Shown in pieces: positions 12,358 through 19,594 of a DNA stretch of 20,521 bases. The stretch lies in NCBI GenBank assembly GCA_029865285.1, contig JAOUHE010000012.1, positions 1 through 20,521 of the forward strand, read 5' to 3'. The translations under genes and the position numbers were made by a program. The notes below the pieces were generated by a model. It had not been told where the DNA came from. It saw only the letters and a program-made list of their open reading frames with translations, and did no database searches. The DNA comes from Chloroflexota bacterium. GTDB lineage: Bacteria > Chloroflexota > Limnocylindria > QHBO01. Position 1 is the first letter of the stretch. The number at the start of each line of letters is the position of its first letter.

Positions 12358-13602
12358 TCAGGATCCGTTGCCAGGTTCGTACAGCTCGGCGGCGGCCAGA
12401 GCGCGGCCGCCGCCGGAGCCGCCCGCCACCAGCACATTCCCATCACGCAGCAGCGTGGCCGTGTGACCGCCGCCGCGGGCCTCGGCCATGTTCCCGGCAG
12501 TGGTCCAGAAGCCGCTGCTGGGGTCGTACAGATCGGCGGAGGTCAGCGCGCCTTTGCTGCCGTAGCCGCCCGCGACCAGCACCCTGCCATCGGGCAGCAG
12601 CGCCGCCGCGTAGTTGATGCGGGCCCCGGCCATACTCGCGGTGCCGGCCCATGACCCGCTGCTGGGGTCGTACAACTCGGCTGAGGCCAGCCCGAAGCCG
12701 CCCGCCACCAGCACCGTGCCGTCGCGCAGCAGCGTGGTCGTGTGACCGCCGCGGCCCTCGTGCATGTTGCCGGTGGCGGTCCACGACCTGCTACTGGGGT
12801 CGTACACTTCGGCGGAGGCCAATGGGTCCGGTCCGACAGGCGATCCATCACCGCTACTGTCGAAGCCGCCAGCCACTAGCACGTTGCCGTCGCGCAGCAG
12901 CGTGGCGGTGTGACCGGCGCGCACCCCGCCCATGTTTCCGGTAGCAGTCCAGGTCCCGCTGTCGGGGTTGTACAGCTCGGCGGACGCCAATAGGCCACCG
13001 CCGATGGCAAAGCTGCCGCCTGCTACCAGCACGCTGCCATCGCCTAGCAGCGTGGCAGTCTGATAGGCACGGCCCTCGATCATGCTCCCGGTAGCGGTCC
13101 AGGACCCACTACTGGGGTCGTACAGCTCAGCGGAGGCCAGCGGTCCGATATCGCCGTAGCCACCCACTACCAACACCTTGCCGCTGGGCAACAGGGTCGC
13201 GGTGTGACCGTATCGGACTTCGCTCGCGCTTCCCGTTGCCGTCCATGATCCCGTGCGCAGGTCATAGAGCTCCGCCAAAACCAGTGGACCGGTGCCGTCC
13301 GCAGGATCGCCGCCCGCCAGGAGTACCCTGCCATCGAGGAGCAGTGTGGCCGTGTGCTGTTGGCGTGGCTGGACCAGCGTCTCCGTGGCAGTCCAGGTCC
13401 CCGGCGCCGGTACCTGGTCGGGGGTCGAAGTCGCCGACGGCGATGCCTGCAGCGTGGCACTGGGCCCAGATGACTCAGATGCCTCGCCCGTGGGGGTCGC
13501 CCCTGTCGCCGACGGCGACACGCCGGCGCATCCGCTGACCGCCAGGAGCAGCGCTGCCATGGCGAAGGTAGTCGCAAGGCGATGGGTGGCCCGGAGCGTC
13601 AC
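12358..13602 (-). CDS. Seven-repeat kelch lipoprotein A
   Basis: This 414-aa secreted lipoprotein begins with a basic N-terminus and hydrophobic helix ending AVSGC, with the lipobox Cys at residue 25. A Ser/Thr/Ala/Pro-rich linker (about 26-70) follows. Then come seven kelch/galactose-oxidase-type repeats, each a W-TATG-M...R...HTATLL.DG.VLVAGG unit plus an AELYDP strand. The C-terminus ends just after ELYEPGNGS. Seven repeats fit one closed beta-propeller, presumably a ligand- or polymer-binding surface domain; no catalytic residues are recognisable. The start is GTG 13602, 1 nt after the stop of gene B. Its signal peptide is nearly identical to that of B, pointing to duplication. It is the last gene of the presumed E-D-C-B-A operon. 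Confidence 0.88.
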   Translation of the reverse strand: MTLRATHRLATTFAMAALLLAVSGCAGVSPSATGATPTGEASESSGPSATLQASPSATSTPDQVPAPGTWTATETLVQPRQQHTATLLLDGRVLLAGGDPADGTGPLVLAELYDLRTGSWTATGSASEVRYGHTATLLPSGKVLVVGGYGDIGPLASAELYDPSSGSWTATGSMIEGRAYQTATLLGDGSVLVAGGSFAIGGGLLASAELYNPDSGTWTATGNMGGVRAGHTATLLRDGNVLVAGGFDSSGDGSPVGPDPLASAEVYDPSSRSWTATGNMHEGRGGHTTTLLRDGTVLVAGGFGLASAELYDPSSGSWAGTASMAGARINYAAALLPDGRVLVAGGYGSKGALTSADLYDPSSGFWTTAGNMAEARGGGHTATLLRDGNVLVAGGSGGGRALAAAELYEPGNGS

Positions 13603-13603
13603 A

Positions 13604-14836
13604 TCAAGACCCGCTGCCCGGGTTGTAGAGCTCGGCGGACGCCACCTCCATGTCGTTAGCACCCACCCGCGCAACGCCCCCCGCCACGAGGACCCTGCCA
13701 TCGAGCAACAGGGTGGCTGCGTAGCTGTAGCGGGCCTGGATCATATTCCCGGTGACGAACCAGGTCCCGCTGACCGGATCAAACAATTCGGCGGAAGCCG
13801 TCGGGGCGTTTTTGGAGCCATGGCCGCCAACCACGAGGACCTTGCCGTCGGGAAGCAGCGTGGCCATCTGTTGCTGGCGAGGGATGACCATGCTTGCGGT
13901 CGCGATCCACGACCCGCTGCCAGGGTCGTACAGCTCGGCCGAGGCCACCGTGTCGCCGCCGCGCCCGCCCGCCACGATCACCTTGCCACCGGGCAGTAGC
14001 GTGCCGGTGTGGTACACGCGAGGCTCGATCATGCTCCCGGTGGCGGTCCAGGTCCCGATGATGGGGTCGTAGAGTTCGGCCGAGGCCGTCGCGCAACCCG
14101 TGCAGCCAATGCCGCTACCGAAGCCGCCTGCCACCAGCACCCTGCCATCGAGCAGCAACGTGGCCGTGTAACCGTAGCGGGTCCCGGTCATGCCCCCCGT
14201 GGCAGTCCAGGTCCCGCTGCCCGGGTCGTAGAGCTCGGCAGAGGAACCGCTTCCGTCGCCGCCCACTACCAACACGCTGCCGTCGTCCAACAGCGTGGCC
14301 GTGTGGCCATAGCGGGCCTCGGTCATGTCCCTGGTAAGGGTCCAGGTCTCGGTGTCCGGGTCGTAGAGCTCGGCCGAGGCCAGCACCGGGCCGCCGTCGC
14401 CAACGAGGCCACCCGTCACCAGCACCGTGCCGTCGCGCAGCAGTGTGGCCGTGTGAAGCAAGCGAACTTCAAGCGTCTCCCCGGCGGCGGCCCAGGACCC
14501 GCTTTCGGGGTCGTACAGTTCGGCGGACGTCTGGACGTGCCCGTTGTAGGTAAGGCCGCCGACCACCAGGACCCTTCCATCGGGCAAGCGGGTGGCCGTA
14601 TGGGAGTAGCGGCCCTGGATCATGGCTCCGGTGGCGGTCCAGTTGGCCGTCTCGGAGCCGTCGGGGGTCGAAGACGCCGAAGCCGATGCCTCTGGCGTTG
14701 CCGTTGTGCCAACCGACGCGGAGGCGACATTGCTCGCAGTCGCCGAAGGCGACGAGACAGCGCACCCGCTGACGGCCAGCAGCAACGCTGCGCCAGCCAG
14801 GGTCGTGGCGACGCGATGGGAAGTCCGGAGCGTCAT
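13604..14836 (-). CDS. Seven-repeat kelch lipoprotein B
   Basis: This 410-aa paralogue of A has signal peptide MTLRTSHRVATTLAGAALL..., lipobox AVSGC with Cys25, and a low-complexity linker to about residue 65. Seven kelch-type repeats follow, ending ELYNPGSGS at the stop. The ATG at 14836 is 1 nt after the stop of gene C (TGA-C-ATG), so it is likely translated by re-initiation or coupling. Repeat 4 is followed by an insertion with two Cys (GSGIGCTGCATAS), absent from the other repeats; these could form a disulfide outside the membrane. The function is unknown, with surface binding by a propeller the best inference. Confidence 0.88.
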   Translation of the reverse strand: MTLRTSHRVATTLAGAALLLAVSGCAVSSPSATASNVASASVGTTATPEASASASSTPDGSETANWTATGAMIQGRYSHTATRLPDGRVLVVGGLTYNGHVQTSAELYDPESGSWAAAGETLEVRLLHTATLLRDGTVLVTGGLVGDGGPVLASAELYDPDTETWTLTRDMTEARYGHTATLLDDGSVLVVGGDGSGSSAELYDPGSGTWTATGGMTGTRYGYTATLLLDGRVLVAGGFGSGIGCTGCATASAELYDPIIGTWTATGSMIEPRVYHTGTLLPGGKVIVAGGRGGDTVASAELYDPGSGSWIATASMVIPRQQQMATLLPDGKVLVVGGHGSKNAPTASAELFDPVSGTWFVTGNMIQARYSYAATLLLDGRVLVAGGVARVGANDMEVASAELYNPGSGS

Positions 14837-14837
14837 G

Positions 14838-16067
14838 TCACGACCCACTGCCCGGCTCGTACAGTTCCGCGGAGTTGAGCGGGGCGTAGTCCTCGATGCC
14901 ACCGCTGCCACCCGCCACCAGTACCCTGCCATCGGGGAGGAGCGTGGCCGTGCCACCGTCACGCGGTGTGACCATGTTCCCCGTCGTGATCCAGGACCCG
15001 CTATCGGGGTCGTACAGCTCGGCGAAGGTCGGTAGCGGCACCGGGTCGCCACGGCTGCCGCCGCCCGCCACCAGCACTTTGCCATCGCGCAGCAGCGTAG
15101 CCGTGTGGATCCCGCGGTCTGCGTCCATGCTCCCGGTGACGGTCCACGCTCCGGTGACCGGTTCGTACAGTTCGGCGGAGGCCAGCGGGCCGAGACCTAC
15201 CACCAGCACGCGGCCATCGAGCAGGAGTGTGGCCGTGTACTTGGCGCGACCCGCATTCATGTTCCCGGTGGCGATCCAAACGCCTGTGGCCGGGTCGTAC
15301 AGTTCTGCCGAGGGCAGCGCGCCGTCGCGGCTGAAGCCGCCCGCCACCAGCAAGCTGCCGTCCCGAAGGAACGTTGCGGTGTGACCGAAGCGGACTTCGG
15401 CCATGCTCCCGATGGCGGCCCAGGACCCGCTGCCGGGCTCGTACAACTCGGCTGAGGCGAGTAAGTCGCCCCTGTTGCTGCTCCCTCCGCCCACCACCAG
15501 CACGCTGCCATCGGGAAGCAGGGTTGCAGTGTGAAGCGTCCGGGCCACCGTCATGTTCCCGGTGGCGCTCCACACCCCGGTGGCCGGGTCGTACAGCTCG
15601 GCGGCGGCCGTTGGTCCGTCGCTACTGCCCCAACCGCCCGTGACCAGGACGGTGCCATCGCGCAACAGCGTGGCCGTGTGACCGTAGGCGCGAGCCTCGA
15701 TCATCTTCCCGGTGGCAGTCCAGGTCCCGACATCGGGGTCGTACCGTTCGGCGGAGGCCGGCGTGTCGGGGCTTCCGCTGCCGCCGGCCACGAGTACTGT
15801 GCCATTGGGAAGGAGCGTGGCGGTATGGTCAGATCTGGCCTGGGTCATGTTCCCGGTGGCGCTCCACCCTGGTGGCACGGTTTCGGCCGGAGTCGCGGAT
15901 GCTGGCACCGATTCGTGCGGGGTCGCACTCGGCCGCGAGGACTCAGATGCTCCGGCCGACGCCGTTGCCGAGGGTGACGCAGCCCGGCATCCACCGACCG
16001 CGAGAATCACGGCCGCCCCAGCCAGGATCGCGGCGAAACGATGAGTCGTGGTTGGCGACGGAATCAT
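14838..16067 (-). CDS. Seven-repeat kelch lipoprotein C
   Basis: This 409-aa protein starts at ATG 16067 (MIPSPTTTHRFAAILAG...) with lipobox AVGGC, Cys27. A Ser/Ala/Thr/Pro-rich linker runs to about residue 70, and seven kelch-type repeats end ELYEPGSGS. Repeat 5 has GL instead of the usual GG doublet and a shortened loop (VLVVGLGPLASAELYEP). The start is 13 nt downstream of the stop of gene D on the same strand. The reading frame is open far upstream on the minus strand within D, but that part is an out-of-frame shadow. Anchoring is in the outer face of the cytoplasmic membrane or equivalent. No enzyme motif is visible. Confidence 0.88.
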   Translation of the reverse strand: MIPSPTTTHRFAAILAGAAVILAVGGCRAASPSATASAGASESSRPSATPHESVPASATPAETVPPGWSATGNMTQARSDHTATLLPNGTVLVAGGSGSPDTPASAERYDPDVGTWTATGKMIEARAYGHTATLLRDGTVLVTGGWGSSDGPTAAAELYDPATGVWSATGNMTVARTLHTATLLPDGSVLVVGGGSSNRGDLLASAELYEPGSGSWAAIGSMAEVRFGHTATFLRDGSLLVAGGFSRDGALPSAELYDPATGVWIATGNMNAGRAKYTATLLLDGRVLVVGLGPLASAELYEPVTGAWTVTGSMDADRGIHTATLLRDGKVLVAGGGSRGDPVPLPTFAELYDPDSGSWITTGNMVTPRDGGTATLLPDGRVLVAGGSGGIEDYAPLNSAELYEPGSGS

Positions 16068-16080
16068 CGGTGGATGTCCG

Positions 16081-17583
16081 CTATTCATCGCCGGCAGGGT
16101 CGTAAAGCTCAGCAATGCGCAGACTGGCATTGATGTCGCCGATCGAGCCTCGGCCGCCGATGACCAGCACGCGCCCATCACGGAGGAGCACCGCAGCGGC
16201 TCCCGTGCGCAACGCACCCATGCTCCCGGCCGGCGTCCACCGTCCTGTGGCGGGGTCATAGATCTCCGCCGTAGCGGTTCCCGATCCACCCGGGCCGTCC
16301 TCCGCGCCGCCAGCCACCAGAACACGGCCATCGGGAAGGAGGACCGCGGACGCTTCGGAGCGCGGCTGCGCCATGCTGCCGGTGGGCGTCCACTCTCCCG
16401 TATCGGGGTCGAAGAGCTCCGCACTGGAAAGGAGAAAGCCGCCGGCCACCAGGACACGACCATCCCGCAGCACGATGGCGGCGGCGGGCCAGGCACGCGC
16501 CTCGGTCAATTCTCCCGCGGACGACCATTTCCCGCTGCTCGCATCGAACGCCTCGGCGAACGCCGTCTGTCCGCTCTGGTTGGAGCCGCCGGCTACCAGC
16601 ACTCGACCATCGCGCAAGCTCACGGCGACAGCGCCGTAGTACCGCGCTGTCCGCATGTTCGCGGCCTTTGTCCAGGTCCCGCTCAGCGGGTCGTAGAGGT
16701 CGGCGCTGGCCAACTGGTTGCCACGCAACACCAGCACCCGGCCATCGAGCAGGGACACCGCACCGGCCGCGGCGCCGCGCGGCGCGGCCATGACGCCAGC
16801 GGCGGTCCATCCCCCCGTGGCGGGGTCGTAGAGTTCGGCGCTGGGCTGATCTTGTCCGCCCACCACCAACACCCGACCGTCCTGCAGCAGGACTGCCCTG
16901 GCGCTATCGCCTCGTGCCACAGCCAAGCTGCCGGCGGAGGTCCAGGTCCCGGTATCCGGGTCGTACAACTCGGCCTCGACCGGATCCGCGGCACACCCGA
17001 TGTCGGCGCGTCCGCCGACCACCAGGACTCGGCCATCGGGCAGCACCACAGCCGCGGGGGCATATCGTGTGACCGCCATGCTTCCGGTCGCGGACCACCC
17101 ATCGGTGCCTGATCCGGTGTTTCCCCCGCCACACAGATTCGGTTGGGAGAGCACGCGATAGGTGATGCCGAGGCCTGCCAGCACGACCACCGACCCGACG
17201 ATTGCGCCAACCGTCCGCGCGCGGAGCCTTCCGCTCGCGACGGCCCCAGCCAGCGCCAGCAGCACCGCCCCCGCCACGATCCCTATGAAACCCGCGAACC
17301 TGAATGCCGTGCTGAAGCCCCACGAATCTGTGCCGGTCAGCCCCATCAGCAGGAGCAAGATGCCAAACAGGACCAGCACGATGCCAGTCAGGCCGAGAAC
17401 AGCCGTCAACGCCTGCTTCACGCGCCCTGGCGTGATCTCGCCGCGCCGGATGAGGACGACGCCCACAACGACGACGACGACGGCGACCACACCCCATCCC
17501 AACATCACTGACCAATCGAAGGTCGTCGGTACGGGCGGTACGGGCGGCAGCGTCGGTCCGCTCGCCGCAACCACGGTGGTCAT
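16081..17583 (-). CDS. Four-span membrane protein with an external seven-repeat kelch domain (D)
   Basis: This 500-aa protein has a Pro-rich N-terminus, four hydrophobic spans (about 27-45, 60-82, 95-116, 124-144) and a short linker. Seven kelch-type repeats (from about 163 to the end, finishing ELYDPAGDE) follow. Basic residues cluster in the loops after spans 1 and 3 (RRGEITPGRVK; GRLRART), so the positive-inside rule places both termini and the propeller outside. The repeats differ from those of the lipoproteins: the HTATLL strand reads AAAVLL or similar, and DGRVLVAGG is more uniform. It has no lipobox. Its ATG overlaps the stop of gene E by 4 nt, so it is expressed with the lipoproteins and may be the membrane anchor or assembly partner of the set. 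Confidence 0.88.
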   Translation of the reverse strand: MTTVVAASGPTLPPVPPVPTTFDWSVMLGWGVVAVVVVVVGVVLIRRGEITPGRVKQALTAVLGLTGIVLVLFGILLLLMGLTGTDSWGFSTAFRFAGFIGIVAGAVLLALAGAVASGRLRARTVGAIVGSVVVLAGLGITYRVLSQPNLCGGGNTGSGTDGWSATGSMAVTRYAPAAVVLPDGRVLVVGGRADIGCAADPVEAELYDPDTGTWTSAGSLAVARGDSARAVLLQDGRVLVVGGQDQPSAELYDPATGGWTAAGVMAAPRGAAAGAVSLLDGRVLVLRGNQLASADLYDPLSGTWTKAANMRTARYYGAVAVSLRDGRVLVAGGSNQSGQTAFAEAFDASSGKWSSAGELTEARAWPAAAIVLRDGRVLVAGGFLLSSAELFDPDTGEWTPTGSMAQPRSEASAVLLPDGRVLVAGGAEDGPGGSGTATAEIYDPATGRWTPAGSMGALRTGAAAVLLRDGRVLVIGGRGSIGDINASLRIAELYDPAGDE

Positions 17584-18812
17584 CGGCTGCTCGGGTTGTA
17601 CAACTCGGCCGTGGTCAGCGGGTCACCGGTGTTGCTGTTTCCGCCCGCCACGAGCACCCTGCCATCGAGAAGCATCGTGGCCGTGTAGTCCGAGCGGGCG
17701 TCGATCATCCCGCCAGTCGCGGTCCAGAGCCCGCTGTCGGGGTCGTACAGCTCGGCGGTGGCGAGCCGGCTGCCACTGCTGCCACCGCCGCCGACCACCA
17801 GCACTGTGCCATCGAGGAGCATGGTGGCCGTGGGTTGGGAGCGGGCGGTCATCGCGCCGGTGGCGGTCCAGGTCTCGCTGGTGGGGTCATAGAGCTCGGC
17901 AACGGCGGTCGGCTCCGTGTCTGTGGACGCCGCGACGCCTGCCACTAGCACCCTGCCATCGGTCAGTAGGGTTGCGGTGAACCAAAGGCGGACCTCGTTC
18001 ATGCTCCCGGTGGCACTCCAGGTCCCGCTATCTGGGTCAAAAAGCTCGGCGGAGGCCAGATCGGTTCCAAACGAGCCCGGCAAAGATGGACCCGGGCCGG
18101 CGCCACCCGCCACCAGCACCTTGCCATCGTTCAGCAGCGTGGCCGTGTGAAACAAGCGGCCCTGGATCATGCTCCCGGTGGCTGTCCAGGTCCCGCTGTC
18201 GGGGTCATACACCTCGGCGGAGACCAGTGGCCCGGTATCGCCGGAGCCACCCGCCACCAGCACCCTGCCATCGAGGAGCAGCATGGCGGTGAAGGCATCC
18301 CGGCCCTGGCTCATGCTCCCGGTGGCGGTCCAGGTCCCGCTGTCGGGGTCGTACAGCTCGGCGGTCGCCTCTCGGCCGGGCCTGCGGGCACCACCTACCA
18401 CCAGCACCCTGCCATCGCGCAAGAGCGTCGCCGTGTGGCCGGCGCGATTCTCGGCCATGCTTCCGGTTGCGGTCCAGGTCCCGCTGTCGGGGTCGTACAG
18501 CTCGGCCGAGGTCGAGGCCAGTCCGCCTCCTGCCACGAGCACCTTGCCATCGTTCAGCAGCGTGGCCGTGTGAAAGCCGCGGCTCTCGATCATGCTCCCA
18601 GTGGCGGTCCAGGTATTGGCTACATGCCCATCCGACGTCGATGACGGGGAAGACGACGGTTGAGGCGTCGCACTCGCTGCTGGCGACGTGGAGGCTCGAC
18701 CGCTCGCGGTCGCCGATGGCGATGCTCCCGCGCAACCGCTGACCGCCAGCGCCAGCACGATGCCCGCAAGCGCACCCGCGAACCGCTTGGTCGTCCCTCC
18801 GCGGTCAACCAT
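17580..18812 (-). CDS. Seven-repeat kelch lipoprotein E
   Basis: This 410-aa protein begins MVDRGGTTKRFAGALAG..., with lipobox AVSGC, Cys27, then a Ser/Pro/Thr/Ala-rich linker to about residue 66. Seven kelch-type repeats follow, highly similar to each other (WTATGSM repeated with ELYDPDSG). The C-terminus is ELYNPSSR. It is the first gene of the E-D-C-B-A run and overlaps D by 4 nt. A TAGGCT box ends 6 nt before the ATG, and the same promoter and start region recurs at gene F. Two 38-nt stretches inside it are identical and in phase (see repeat entry), showing recent repeat duplication or homogenisation. Confidence 0.9.
   Translation of the reverse strand: MVDRGGTTKRFAGALAGIVLALAVSGCAGASPSATASGRASTSPAASATPQPSSSPSSTSDGHVANTWTATGSMIESRGFHTATLLNDGKVLVAGGGLASTSAELYDPDSGTWTATGSMAENRAGHTATLLRDGRVLVVGGARRPGREATAELYDPDSGTWTATGSMSQGRDAFTAMLLLDGRVLVAGGSGDTGPLVSAEVYDPDSGTWTATGSMIQGRLFHTATLLNDGKVLVAGGAGPGPSLPGSFGTDLASAELFDPDSGTWSATGSMNEVRLWFTATLLTDGRVLVAGVAASTDTEPTAVAELYDPTSETWTATGAMTARSQPTATMLLDGTVLVVGGGGSSGSRLATAELYDPDSGLWTATGGMIDARSDYTATMLLDGRVLVAGGNSNTGDPLTTAELYNPSSR
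18325..18506. repeat. Pair of identical 38-nt in-frame repeats in kelch gene E
   Basis: Positions 18325-18362 and 18469-18506 are identical over 38 nt and lie 144 bp (48 codons) apart. They encode the AELYDPDSGTWTA portion of successive kelch repeats. Recombination between them would remove or add exactly one repeat without changing the frame. Confidence 0.85.
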
Positions 18813-18847
18813 GCGCCCAGCCTACTCAGCGGGCACTGCGGTAAGAC
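18810..18847 (-). promoter_or_regulatory. Promoter/start region of kelch operon E-D-C-B-A (copy 1 of a duplicated leader)
   Basis: The minus strand carries TAGGCT (18824-18819) 6 nt before the ATG of gene E. The 38-nt block closely matches 19581-19546 in front of gene F, with only a few substitutions and short gaps. No Shine-Dalgarno is present. Confidence 0.5.
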
Positions 18848-18903
18848 TGCGGGAGGTTCATTGCTTCGGATCGTCTGCGTTGCGCAGTGGTGACGTTGTC
18901 GGA

Positions 18904-19548
18904 CTACCCGCCGGGCATGAAGTCGGGATCGGTGCCGGTGATATCGAGCGCATCGACCACAAACGCCTCGCGGCAACCCGGCTCGATGGACTCTCGATTG
19001 CCGTCCGGGCCTGTGAAGAAGCAGGCAGTGGCCCTGGGGTCGTTGAAGTGCCCGGTCACCAGCACAGTCGATCCCTCCGGCGGAAACGCGAGTCCGGAAT
19101 CTGGCGAGATGTGCAACGCAAGCGGTGCCCCGATCCTCCATTTGACCCACAGGAAGTCCGCGTAGACCGGAGCCGCCAGCCAGAGAGGCTCATAGATTCC
19201 GGGCTGAGTCCCGCCACAACCGCCGCAGCCATAGGTCCCGACGAGGGTCAGCTGCCGGTCGCCAAAGCAGGCCGGCCGCTCCTCTCCAGCCATGCTGATC
19301 AGGCTGGCCAGATCAGGTTCGCGGTCCAAGCAGCGCGGTGAAGACGTGACCGAGGCCGATCCACTCGCTGATGCGATCGCAGGCTTCGTGTCGGACGGTA
19401 CTTGGCTCTGGCGGGTTGGCTCGGGCGATTCGGACGCCAAGTTGCTTGCCAACGGCGACGCGGTGGCGCAGCCGCTGACAGCCAGGACCAGCAGTAGTCC
19501 TGCGATTGTCCTCACGAACCGACGAGCCGCCACTCCACGATCAATCAC
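18904..19548 (-). CDS. Cys-rich lipoprotein F without kelch repeats
   Basis: This 214-aa secreted lipoprotein begins MIDRGVAARRFVRTIAG... with lipobox AVSGC, Cys27, closely resembling the signal peptide of kelch gene E. A Ser/Pro/Thr-rich linker runs to about 70. The mature domain (71-214) has six further Cys (73, 94, 108, 111, 176, 192), including a GCGGCGG turn. It also has several predicted strands (LTLVGTYG, VLVTGHFND, AFVVDALDI). The VLVTGHFNDPRA segment suggests an OB-like beta barrel, an uncertain guess. The start is GTG 19548, with TAGGCT 5 nt upstream. It sits between kelch genes G and E with its own promoter-like element. Function is unrecognised; shared secretion and control signals suggest it works at the same cell-surface site. 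Confidence 0.8.
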   Translation of the reverse strand: MIDRGVAARRFVRTIAGLLLVLAVSGCATASPLASNLASESPEPTRQSQVPSDTKPAIASASGSASVTSSPRCLDREPDLASLISMAGEERPACFGDRQLTLVGTYGCGGCGGTQPGIYEPLWLAAPVYADFLWVKWRIGAPLALHISPDSGLAFPPEGSTVLVTGHFNDPRATACFFTGPDGNRESIEPGCREAFVVDALDITGTDPDFMPGG

Positions 19549-19581
19549 GCGCCAGCCTACGCAGCGGCACTACGGCCAGAC
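19546..19581 (-). promoter_or_regulatory. Promoter/start region of lipoprotein F (copy 2 of the duplicated leader)
   Basis: The minus strand carries TAGGCT (19559-19554) 5 nt before the GTG of gene F. The block is a near copy of the one in front of gene E, so the two genes are probably controlled alike. Confidence 0.45.
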
Positions 19582-19594
19582 CCAGAGGGTCATG

